A DNA stretch of 64,000 bases from Tetrapyrgos nigripes (taxonomy: Eukaryota; Basidiomycota; Agaricomycetes; Agaricales; Campanellaceae), in assembly GCA_013368315.1 (NCBI GenBank), contig JAACJM010000223.1, positions 1-64,000 on the forward strand. Reading direction: 5' to 3'. The position numbers were made by a program, and so were the translations under genes. A model generated the notes under the pieces. It made no database searches. It was not told the DNA's origin and was given only the letters and a program-made list of their open reading frames with translations. Shown here piece by piece: positions 23,131 to 33,129 of the stretch. Positions within the stretch are counted from its first letter, which is position 1. Every line of letters starts with the position of its first letter.

Positions 23131-23615
23131 TCTGAATCCAAAATCGCGCGAGAAGACGAGTTATGGAGCCAGGAAGGAGGATGCTAAATATCCACGTACT
23201 TATGTGATCTCGTACCCAGACCTTTCACACGGAGAAAATCTAGGACAAATAACCCGCCTATATTCTCTCTCGTCCGATTCCTCGGAATCGCGGCAGAAGA
23301 CACAGCAATTAGGACGTAACCTGTATGATACGGGAAGATACCAGAACACATTCCGATCGGGATTTCCGATTTAGCACACCGCATGTGTGAAGGTACAGTT
23401 GAATGTCTCACATTGCATACAATCCGTTTCGCCAAAATTTTATGCAAAGTGAGATTCATGCAGTGTCAGAACCGGACATTTTCGGTCAGCATGATCACGT
23501 GATATTGGTAATACATAATTTAGCTGCTTTTGGTAGTGATATTGTAAAAACTATAGTCTCTCCTAGACAGACAACATGACGATCTACTAACGTAGATGTA
23601 TGGTAACTGTCTGCT
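23131..23615. promoter_or_regulatory. Upstream region of TF-A
   Basis: Intergenic DNA between the divergent TF-A start and the duplicated amine oxidase promoter. The first part (23131-23170) resembles the upstream flank of TF-B (27482-27520). No other gene seen. Confidence 0.5.
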
Positions 23616-24309
23616 GTGGACGTGCATAAGAGCGCTTTTACTGCTTCTTGAACACGAACTTGCACCATCTCCTCTCCACCTTCTCCTCATATTTAAACAT
23701 TTCCTCTTTCTTCCCTCTTCCCTCTTTGCTGTGAGCTGAGCCTGCATCCGATTGCATCAGCACGACTACTTACATGTACTTACACCCTGATGCATATGTC
23801 GACTGCCACATTGAGAGCAATGCCGAGGGACATTGGTAGTGGTACAGTTAACCTCCTGTCGATACCTTCGTGGACCAGAGTAGCGAAGGACATCTGCGAC
23901 ATTGACATTGACATCGAAGGGCATGGTCGACCATTAAAGTGACCGATCTCACGAACTCCTGTGGTTAGGTCTTGGCTTCATCTATCCATCCATCTATCAT
24001 CACATTGTTCGCTTTTTCATTTTGTGTTGTCTGAATCACCAGACTGTACTAGCTACACATGTACGTAGAAGGGGTACAGACAGTAAGTATGGTATTTGAG
24101 AGCCTGAGAGTGGTATAGAGCCGCTAGCCTTGGCCATGGTCAAATGACTCACGCAGATTCTTCTCCTAATCAGAAGACCCGTGAACGAGCTTATCAGTCA
24201 ACAAAGATCATATAATTACTCCCGTCTTTTCTTTTCACATCGATAATGCCCGACGACATCCCCACCACCGCTCCCGCCTCAGGCATCCAACCGCCTCTCA
24301 CCAAACCCA
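23616..24309 (+). pseudogene. Truncated duplicate of amine oxidase promoter and first 21 codons
   Basis: This stretch is a rearranged copy of 41970-43085. It keeps the CTTTTAC/TGCTTCTTGAACACGAAC block, the CTGATGCATATGTCGACTGCC block, the CATATAATT motif (24209-24217), and a start codon at 24246 followed by 64 nt of coding sequence nearly identical to the gene at 43022. Homology stops at 24309 and stops follow, so no enzyme can be made. One block ('CCTCCTGTCGATACC') sits in a different order from the parent locus. Confidence 0.88.
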
Positions 24310-24664
24310 GACGCTTTCTTAATCTAGTCTGATATACCACCGATACACGGTGCTGAGAGGTGATTGGGTATACATAGGATACCCGGTATACTGAGAGGCT
24401 GACAATGTAGAGACCGATTGGCATATGTGTATAAGTGTATAACAAGGATTTTTGGTCTTTAGCGAGGTGTATACCTCTATGCATGTACCTTTTTGATATA
24501 CACTAAAAAATGTGTATATGGTGCATATCTCATGCTCCATATACAGGTGTGTAGTTACTGATGGCCTTTCCGCTCGATGGATAAATTGGCATATGGCTAC
24601 TAATAGATACATACTAATTAGGAGGTAAAAGCTCATCAGCACTCATGATTCCAAAAGGTCTGAG
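24310..24664. other. No gene recognised
   Basis: AT-rich sequence with several short TATAC/GTATA words. No supported ORF. This is the unrelated DNA joined to the truncated amine oxidase copy. Confidence 0.45.
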
Positions 24665-24890
24665 TTACATATGTGAAGCATACGTATACTCTGAAAACAA
24701 AGAATCATACAGCGAAATTCCTGCTCCTGAAGGAACATCAGCAGAAGGGACATGACTGGATTTGAAGTTGAGATTGCGATAATCAATATCTGAATTATAA
24801 TCTAGATCGAGATGAGAAGCAGTCATAGAACCAGGAGGGACATGATGGGAATCGGAATGAGGACCGGGATGCATATGATGATAATCAGGG
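24665..24890 (-). pseudogene. Frame-shifted C-terminal tail of TF-B
   Basis: The minus strand is open for about 75 codons beginning 'FTLDYNPDYHHMHP' and ending 'SEYTYASHM' at 24665. It is the continuation of TF-B but is out of frame because of one extra T in a T run just upstream (near 24908). Confidence 0.65.
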
Positions 24891-27481
24891 TTATAATCGA
24901 GAGTAAAAAATATGAGCAGGATCTTGAGCAGACGCCGAACTGTCCATGAAGGCACATAAATGAGAATCGATAACCTCGACAAGATCTGTATAATTTGTCC
25001 ACATAAAACCGGCAATTTTCAGCCCATCTCGTAGTCTGTTAGAAAAAAGGGAAGGAACGAGATGAATCATTAGTCAGAAAGACCTTGGATCAATGTGCCA
25101 TGTCAACGTAACGAGACTGGACAAACGATTTATGTAGCATATACCCTCACTCACCTCTCAAGCGTCTGAGTCGCCTCACTCGCCGACAGAACCCCTGCAT
25201 CCTTCACATCTATCACAAATTCCACCCATTTGTTCAAATTCCCACCCATAATTTTCGTCTGCGCCAATCTCGAAATCGAGTAAATATCCTCAATCATCTT
25301 GGAGAATTCAATGGCAGCTTTACATGTTAGACTTCGAACAGCGAGGAAGACTGGTACCAGGTCTAGCTCTGCCAGTGACGAGTAATTGTAGGTTCCCCGT
25401 TCGGACCCATTAACACCGTCAAGACCACCATCCTCGTAGCCATCCAAACCATCTATAATATCAATCCCATGGGGCCCAGTCGTTGCGGTGTACAAATCAG
25501 TGACCGAGCTCTCCTCCAACATTTCTTTTATTATTTTGTAAAAATGCAACGTCAAATTCGTCCATCCAGTCAAGGCCAGTCTGACGACAGCGAGAGTCGT
25601 GAATCTCTGGCTTTGGTTTTGACGAGCTAGCAGAACACCATGTTTCTCGAAAGCATTGAATACGTCGTGTAGGAGATGAAGAGAGGCAGCGTAGCGTTCG
25701 ATAAGTTGAAGGTCGTAGGGGCGCCGTCGTGCGCGCGCTATATCCGTAGTAGGAACAGATGCAAAACAGATGGGCCGGGGGTAGGTGCACCGAAATCAAC
25801 AGCTATTATTGACAAAAGAAAAGATTATCACTCACGTCCCCTGATGCACTCGTATACCTCTCTTGCGAGGCGTGTAATCTGGAAAGTGACTGAATGACAT
25901 GGATGGGTGCTCATTCAGCATAGTTGAACATGACATCAAACTCTGCAACCCACTAGAAAGATAATATCTATAAAATTGCCAGGTATTACAGCCTTGACCT
26001 AGTAATAACGTCAATTCTTCCAAGGAGAGCTGGTCGTGGCCACATATAAGTTCTTCATCGTGAGCTGAACTAGAATAGCATAAATATAGTAAGCCAACAA
26101 AGGAACACAGGAAAATAAGGGACACACAAATCTAAAGATCTCTCTGAATGTAAAGCCGCAAGCGCGTGAATCATCTAAAGAGTCGATGGCCAAAGGTCAG
26201 AGTAGGAAGGAGAAAGAAACCAACAAGTCACCCACCAAAAAAGCTGCCCACATGACCGAATGGCCTATCGTTCCAAAAAGCGAGTTATAAAGCTGTGGTT
26301 GTTGATACCAAGACTCGGCAAGCCTTCGAGCTTGCCACGTAAAAGCTGCACCGTATCCGTTTGGGCCATCGTATTCTGTCGTCATTGGGTAAGTTAGGTA
26401 TACCTGAGCCCATAACCTAGACCGTAAAAACTCAACACTCACGGCTAATCAACACATCCAACAAAAAACAACTAGCAGCATTCTCTAGTGACACCCATAC
26501 AGTTATACCTTCATTCTGCGCCTGCCTCACTGCTTCCGCTCTCAGCTGATGACACAACCCTACGCTCTCTCTCCGTCTACCGATTTCCCTTAGATCCCTT
26601 TTGATATTTTTCACCGGGCTGATGATAGTCAAAATGTTGATACACTCTGCTGGGAGAGGTTCTGGACCGACTATAAGGGGGTCAGTAGACACCATAGATG
26701 CGAGGGCGAAGATGCAGTGGACCAGAACACATTCCTGAGGTGAGAGGGAAGACGGCTGCCAATCGCATCCGGCGAGACGGGCACGTACTCTGTCATAAGG
26801 GATGATAGGTTGAAGGTGATAGGGTGTACGGACGAAGTCTATGCGTTGATAAATGAAATTTTTTTAGTTCGAGGACGTCTTACAAGTTACGTACAATGAA
26901 ACACACACGCACCGTTGAATAAATCCTGCATTAGACGTTTTGGAAGGTGTATTTGTGGACGAGAAGAAACTGGAGCGAAGACGATGGACCTTCTATACAC
27001 ATCGTTAAAGCCTGCGCAAGTCTCTAACATGTGTGATGTATATGGTGCGTATTGTGCAGGCGACGGTGTTAAAGTCAAACCCCTTGACGGCGTAAGCTCT
27101 CGACCCTGAGACGTCCAAGCATCCTCTCTGACGGCGGTGATCGGATCCATTGCATGAATCTCGTCTTCATTGGTGTTGTCATCGTCGCTAGTAGTAATTT
27201 CACGTTGTGTTCTACGTCTTTTTCGAACGAACGGTGTCGTTGTACACCTGCAAATCACGGTTTTGTCAGTCAATAATACTGATACACTCGCGGAAGACGC
27301 TGCTATCGATTCGCCCAGACACTCACCTGACACCAATCTCTAGACACCTAGGGCAAGACCTGCCCTCTGGTTGAGGATGACACAAAACTCGACGAGCCTT
27401 GCAGTAGTCGCATGCTGGAGGTTTCTTCAATCCCGGTTCGACCGTAATCCTCAGAGTTCCAGTGCTACGATCCGGTGACAT
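24891..27481 (-). CDS. Zn2Cys6 fungal transcription factor, paralogue B
   Basis: Same gene structure as TF-A, with exon 1 at 27481-27327 (155 nt in both), exon 2 at 27247-26913, exon 3 at 26838-26443 (396 nt in both) and exon 4 at 26375-26236 (140 nt in both), then the later exons to 24891. The zinc cluster CDYC-x6-C...CPRC-x6-C again straddles intron 1. Middle-region motifs 'RRDLREIGRRRES', 'ENAASC' and 'YGAAFTWQARRLAE' are kept, as is the C-terminal block 'LACKAA-like...MGGNLNKWVEFVIDV' near 25200-25330. Compared with TF-A, one extra T in a run of six shifts the frame near the C terminus, so translation stops at 24891 instead of about 24665. Likely still able to bind DNA. Divergent from the amine oxidase gene once the nested elements at 28291-41282 are removed. 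Confidence 0.83.
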
Positions 27482-27849
27482 TATAAATCCAAAATCGTGC
27501 AAGAAGATGAGAAGATGGTCGAGGCAAGAAAGCAGATGTGTTGGGTCTGACCAAGCGGAAAAAAACTTGGCGTACTTATTCGGTCCCGATCATATGTACA
27601 AAAAAGAGCGCTAGAATGGAGGCGGCGATGTTAGATAAGGGAAGACCGAATGGGGACATTGAGGAAGATCGGAATGAAGGCTGGTTTGAATATTGGTGAG
27701 CCAGAGGCATAGGGTACGTTGAGGGTACGTGAAGGACAGTAGAAAAGGTTTAAGCTTGTTTAGACGACGACAAAGAGATGAATACTACAGTATACTCTGT
27801 CCTAATGCATACTCCAAGGTTACAGGCCCAAGGTATGCGCTATGGGAGA
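27482..27849. promoter_or_regulatory. Upstream region of TF-B
   Basis: Intergenic; the first 40 bp resemble the TF-A upstream flank. No other gene seen. Confidence 0.45.
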
Positions 27850-28075
27850 GTATCACCGCGGGCGGCGAACCATATTTGGGGCATTGAAAAACATGAACTT
27901 AAATTACCGATTTTTCAAAGCAGCTTTTGCTCGCCGAGCCTACTCCATATGGGACCGATTTGAGGCCGATATTCCATATGGAGTGTGCCCGGGGCCGAGC
28001 AAAATCCGCCATTTAAGTTTAGATTTGGTTTAGATTTTTCCAAGCTCCAAATATGCATCGCCGTCCGCGGTGAGT
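27850..28075. repeat. Dispersed hairpin repeat, copy 2
   Basis: The ends TCACCGCGGGCGGCGA (27850s) and TCGCCGTCCGCGGTGA (to about 28070) are imperfect inverted repeats flanked by GTA. The core has CTCCATATGG...CCATATGGAG around GACCGATTTGAGGCC. Related to 9990-10200 and 41684-41897. A short MITE. Confidence 0.6.
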
Positions 28076-28290
28076 ATGTGCTAAGAGGGAGTCCGATAAA
28101 ATCGGACTCAAATCGGCTACTGCAGGCAAGACTATTTTATCGTAGTTTACATTGCTGTATGTAGTATCTACGCAGAAGAGAAGAAATTAGTAGACTCGTT
28201 CGCTTTCGTCAGTACACTAGGCTTGTTTATGCTGTACTAGTGCCACTAGTAGTCGGTGAATTATATGAGTCAATGCCAGTCTCAAACGCC
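28076..28290. other. Flank of the Penelope-like element, no gene recognised
   Basis: Non-coding DNA between the hairpin repeat and the PLE terminal repeat. No telomeric repeats seen. Confidence 0.45.
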
Positions 28291-28341
28291 TTCGCTTTCA
28301 TCAATATTCCACTCTTTTGATAACTCATGCGAGGTAAAACT
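28291..28341 (-). repeat. PLE terminal direct repeat, 3' copy
   Basis: Identical over 51 bp to 41232-41282. The ribozyme lies about 55 bp upstream in the PLE sense, so the complete pseudo-LTR is probably longer on this side and the 5' copy is truncated. Confidence 0.8.
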
Positions 28342-28932
28342 GCGACCGAGCGAACCTTGATTGAAGTCTGGGACTAGGGTAGTCTCAGAGCGAGGTGGGA
28401 CCGCGACGTGTGGGCCAACGTTTCGTCTGGGAGAGACTCATCAGGCGGCGTGATTCCCAATATCACGTCGGACTGTTTGGGTGTGAGGCTTTCGCCAAAC
28501 AACGCCAATGTGCCAAGGTGAGTCGCGGATCCTCTTTTCGAGTACTCGACGCGTTTTAATCACCTCGGTCTGACCTTTCCTCGAACCCAGGCACGTACTA
28601 GTTTGGTGCCGGTTTATTGGGCTTGGGGATTACTGGCCTCAGGGCCATCCGTTGCGTGAGTACCTTCAAAATCAGTGGTTTCCCGGTCAAGGGCTGATAA
28701 AATTTGATTTAAAAAGGCATCAACAACTTCCGTTTTCTCGGTGGCAGGTGGACTGCCAGCAACGAGGATAGGACGGGCTGGGCTAGTATTAGGTACAGAT
28801 GACAGACGAGTACTTAGTATGTACTATGATTTAATCCTACTGATTTTTTGACCCATCCGAAGCTGCCATTCGAGCGGAGCCCCGGAGGGGCGTAGTGTCA
28901 GAATGGTGGGCGAGGATGGGGAAAAAAGTGGA
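28342..28932 (-). other. PLE 3' untranslated region
   Basis: Between the RT stop and the terminal repeat, non-coding apart from the ribozyme. Candidate intron-like signals (a GGTGAGT word near 28538) are on the opposite strand and were not used. Confidence 0.5.
28396..28459 (-). ncRNA. Hammerhead ribozyme (type I) of the PLE
   Basis: Minus strand, 64 nt. Stem I outer strand TGGGA, a 6-nt bulge, CCGC; core CTGATGA; stem II GTCT-CTCCC-AGAC; core GAAA; stem III CGT, 8-nt loop, ACG; then TC, with predicted self-cleavage after position 28405; then GCGG and TCCCA closing stem I. Every conserved core base is present, including the G-C pair at the base of stem II and the A-U pair before C17. PLEs are known to carry hammerheads near their pseudo-LTRs. 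Confidence 0.88.
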
Positions 28933-29812
28933 CTAAACGTCTGACGCAGCCAGTTCTTCGTGAAAGACTCCCAGAGTGTCCCAGTTGTTTTTGTTCAACT
29001 GGTCACCCAGCGCGACTGGTTTCTTAAAAGATGATAGGAAACGGAGGTTGGGGTGGCAACTCCCATGCTCCTCCCATATCTCTTCTAGTGCACGCCACAA
29101 GGGTCCGAACTCTACATCGTCCCATAGTGGATTGTGGGTGAGTTTGAGGACATGTATCAGTTCATCCTCAAGTTGTTTAGGCTTGGGATCGAGTGCTGTT
29201 GGGCGCTCTACTGAATATGAAATCTCCTCAAAGATCTTTGAGAGCCATCTCCCCGGGTAGCCGCGAGCATGTAAGCGAATGCCAAATTCTTTATGAATTT
29301 TCGCGAAATCCTCTGGCCATGAAGAGATTTGTACATAGCGAATCAATTCTCCTTTGACCCATGCTCGTTTAGAGTCATTGGAGTGGCAAGAGTTCCAGGG
29401 AATGTATAGGTAGGCATTTAACACTTTTTGGTAGACCCTGGTAACAACCACTAGTTGTGGATTGTATAATGCTGGAGTTCCTGGTGCAACCTCCAGGGAG
29501 ACATCAACATCAAGGTAGGGTAACCTGAAGTGGGAATATGTCCATTCCATCCTCATTGAGGGGTGTAGAGCCCCGAACCGTTCCTGGAAGGTGAGTACAT
29601 CCTCCATGCTCCCGACTATGACAGCAAAGACATCGTCAATGAAGCGTCTGTAGAAGAGGATGATATTACTCAGTTCCTTCAGGGGTTCAACCTCGTATCC
29701 AGCAAGGAACAGGTTCGCATATGTTGGTGCACATGCAGTACCCATTGCAGTTCCTATGATCTGGCGCCAGGTTTTACTGGCAAAGCTGACATAGTTGAAT
29801 TGAAGGATCAGG
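28933..29812 (-). pseudogene. PLE reverse transcriptase, C-terminal part
   Basis: Open to the stop at 28933. It carries the PLE RT signatures 'GTAMGTACAPTYANLFLAGYE' spread over 29725-29760 and 'FYRRFIDDVFAVI' (catalytic Asp pair), then 'LPYLDVDVSLE', 'YLYIPWNSCHSNDSKRAWVK' and a C-terminal thumb-like part. No GIY-YIG domain follows. Joining this piece to the N-terminal piece across one TCAGG gives a continuous frame ('VVLLCLILQFNYVSFASKTW'), so the RT was intact here until the chromovirus inserted. Confidence 0.85.
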
Positions 29813-30326
29813 TGTCATGAATTGCTCCCCGTCTATTCATTTCCTTTCGATTCCTTCTCCTTTACTACCTATTTCCCACTCTATTTACTTTTAACCCCAT
29901 AAACATCAACCATTTCCCATCATCGTTTATAGTTACCATCTCCCTAGATCTATAACTCACACACTTATCTCCTCCGCTTTCTATCTCCATGGACATTCCC
30001 ACTGTCAATCATTCTTTATGATCCAGTACCTTCATCTATCCATATTCAACTTATTATTCTCTCGCCCTTGACGTTTCCACATGATACCGTCTATTATTAC
30101 TTACTCTTTCCCATCTGTTCGTATTTTACTTATATACCTGTGATCTTTGTAACCTATTCCTTAGTTTGTTCACTTCGTCTCCGCTCCGTACTATTACTAC
30201 ACAGTGTAGAGCCTAGTCTGCTTACTACACACACACACTCTCTCTCTCTCTCAATCTATCTTTTGTAACTGGTCTTCTCGTATTGTGTGACTTGGGTGGT
30301 TATTGAGTGTATCGACAACCTTGACA
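29813..30326 (+). repeat. 5' LTR of the chromovirus
   Basis: 514 bp, TG...CA, bounded by TCAGG outside. A CA/CT microsatellite lies near its 3' end (30229-30252). Confidence 0.92.
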
Positions 30327-30850
30327 CTTGAACGAACTTCCATACACCCACCTCACTAAATTGAGTCTTTTTCTTGACTACCTCGTCTATTACTCTTTCT
30401 CAAAAAACAACCATCTCCCACCCCTCCTAAACCAGTCACTCTGTCTATCCCGAATTCGTTTTGAACCCTCTGTAACCCCTTCCGACTACGAACGGGTTCC
30501 ATTCCCCCTTCCTCTCGACATCTTACACACTGAATACTGGGTCTCTCACGACGAAACATATGAGCGAATCCTTGGAGTTTCGACCGACACTTCATCTGCA
30601 CAAGACGTTGGGTGTGGAAACTTATCTCAGGTGACGTAGTCCTCTCGACATTTTCATACATAACAGTGAAAGAGGACTTTGATACAGGAGAAACCGTGGT
30701 TCAGATTAGAGGACCTCTATTCTTCAGAGAACATGTCGACTACTCTCTATTATCACCCTTCCCTGACTACGGACTACCATCCTCCTTCGTCCTAGGACCC
30801 AATTACCTGGCCTGAAAAGAACTAGTATATGACAAGTCGACGATCCGCAT
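30327..30850 (+). other. Chromovirus leader
   Basis: Sequence after the 5' LTR. An open stretch 30328-30639 has the composition of a leader or decayed N-terminal Gag. I could not match the bases after the LTR to a specific tRNA. Confidence 0.45.
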
Positions 30851-32338
30851 CTGCAGACCCGAACCTCCATTGCGCTGATTGACCACATGTATTCCACCCC
30901 TTATCATTCCGAGACGCCGCCTACTTCGCTGAAAACGGTGACGATCCTTGGATTCCGTGTACCGTACAACCGTGCCTAAACCAATATAACACTCAGCGAC
31001 TTACCGCCGAAGAGATCCCGAGTGGGCTACACATTGTAACCCAACTCCAAGAACTTGCAATACGAAAAGCACATCCAAAAACTAATCCTGAGACCGAATC
31101 GGAACAAGGAACCTCTACACCTGCCAATCAGCCTTCCGAATCTAACCCAGCACCAGAAACACCTTCCAATAACCCACCAGAACCAGATAACCCTATTTCC
31201 CCTCCTTCTTCTCCCACCATTCCGTCTGCCGAAGGACCATCCGTAGCCCCTCGTCGTCCTCCTACACCCCCCTCTCCAAATCTGTCAGATCCAAACGACT
31301 CAATCATGGCTGATACACCTCCCATCGGGTCGAATGGTACTTCCGAATGAGGAAGAAAACCTGACACCTTCAATGGGGAATGCAGCGAGGCAAAACGATG
31401 GCTGGCCTTGTTCAATAACTATCTGCGCATGAATAAAAGCAAGTACCCTACTGAGGAAAGTCAGGTCTCGTTATTCCTATCATTCTTCATGGAGAAAAAG
31501 GAGGAGATTGGGCAACGCAACAATTGACCGAACATGATGAAGATGAAGAGGACGAAGAGTTGGAAAAGACGCCAGAGAAGCATAGATGGATCACTCTGAC
31601 AAGTTCAAAAAGGACTTCAGAGCTCTTGCCTCAGACGATGTGGCAAGAACGAAGATCAAGTTTGCTAGGATGAAAGGGACGGATATCAGCAGCTACAACA
31701 GCATCTTCAATACATACGGAGAAGAATCCGACTTCGGAGAAACAGCATTGTTGGAATTCTATCAGGATGGGTTACCACCTAAGCTTCGAGAGGCAGTCGG
31801 AAGAACGTATCCAAAGTGGGATGACTTCAAGGAATATAAGGAAAGGGCAGTAGAACTTCACTTAGAATGGTTGAAGGAATGGGAAAGACAAGGACGCTGG
31901 AAAACTACTTCAACGTCGAAGAGTAATCCAGGCCCGTCTCAGGGAAGAACGGTAGCAAGCGTCAATGTGCTTATGAATATGGGACCAGGTGCTAACTCGT
32001 CCTTCACTCCGTTACCCAAACTGACACCTGATCAAAGAGACCGACTCCGAAAACTAGGAGCATGCTTCGCATGTAGACAAACTGGACATATGAGCAACAA
32101 GTGTCCAACATTTCCAAAACCGTCATCTCAAAACGCTTCTCGAACTTTCTCTCCTCGTGCTGTTCAAACAGCCGAAATCATATCTTCACCACCAGTAACA
32201 GTAGCTCAGACATCTTCATCTCGAGACGCGATCAAGGATATTTCCGACATGGTTAACAGGGTTAAAGGATTAGAAGGGGAAGAAAAGGAACAAGCAACCG
32301 TCTATTTAAAAGACATTATGTCTAAATTGGATTTTTAA
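30851..32338 (+). pseudogene. Chromovirus gag
   Basis: The N-terminal part is Pro/Ser-rich and reads through ATG at 31306 to a TGA at 31348. In the same frame after it comes 'KPDTFNGECSEAKRWLALFNNYL', the usual start of the Gag core. Further frame changes occur near 31510-31600. From 31586 an ORF of 250 residues stays open, with capsid-like helices and a CCHC zinc knuckle C160-x2-C163-x4-H168-x4-C173 ('CFACRQTGHMSNKC'). Gag binds and packages the element's RNA. It is defective because of the TGA and two frameshifts. Confidence 0.85.
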
Positions 32339-32507
32339 ATCACTCCTCTGCTACGTCGTCAGTAGGAGTTGAACAGTACACCGGACAACTAAAGAACAAT
32401 CGATATAGTGTGTTATACCCCTCTAGTGAGCGAATCTTTCCTTCAGAGCTAAGAATGTCGGCAATCACTTGTAACCGACAGATACCATCAATCACACTCA
32501 AAACTGA

Positions 32508-33065
32508 ATTAATCGGCAAAGTTACTGGCGAAAAATCGACGCAAACGCCCTAATAGACAGCGGTGCAGAAGGCATAATCATCAATAGCCGGTTCGCACAC
32601 GAAAATCAACTCACCCTTCTTCCTATCAAAAACCCGTTCCCAGTACGAAACGTTGACGGCTCCGAAAACACTATGGGATGGGTACGAGAATATACCATCC
32701 AGAATCTCCATATCTATTCCCAAGACAACAAGACGTACCACGAGGAAAAGGCCGAATTTTATGTAACAGACATCGGGGATCACGATATAATCCTCGGTAT
32801 CGACTGGTTGGAAGAACATAACCCAGAAATAGATTGGTCAGTCTCGCGAATAGGCATGATCAGATGCCCTGAAATGTGTATCATAGCGAATCCCCCCATT
32901 CTCCATTTAAAAACTAAAATGAAACCTTCCCACGGACCCACCATAAAGATTACCAAGTCAGATGGTTGGAACCAATTGGACGATTCAAACCAGTTGCTCA
33001 ATCAAAAATTGCAGGGCGACGCCGTCGAATTCCTGTTCGATCCTTCCAGCGAGGTTCAGAGGTAA
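32508..33065 (+). pseudogene. Chromovirus aspartic protease region
   Basis: Contains the active-site motif 'ALIDSGAEGIIIN' (about 32550-32590) and the second-half motif 'HDIILGIDWLEEHNPEIDW' (about 32780-32835), typical of Ty3/gypsy retropepsins that cut Gag-Pol. The frame ends at a TAA at 33063 and differs from that of the RT, so a frameshift separates protease from RT. Confidence 0.82.
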
Positions 33066-33129
33066 TGGTGATCTTTACTGAAGATGGCTGTGGGAGAGAT
33101 ACGATCCGGAACAATGGGAACAAAATGTA

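Noticed and set aside
28291..28341. Hammerhead core in the 51-bp terminal repeat itself (TTGATGAAAGCGAA on minus)
   Set aside because: Resembles CUGAUGA...GAA but has no room for stem II and no matching stem I or III; the real motif is at 28396-28459.
28933..29812. GIY-YIG endonuclease at the end of the PLE RT
   Set aside because: After the RT the ORF ends with no GIY...YIG pattern or its Arg/Glu partners visible.
30229..30252. CA/CT microsatellite as a separate repeat locus
   Set aside because: It is an internal part of the chromovirus LTR; the other LTR has a CT-only version at 38681-38707.
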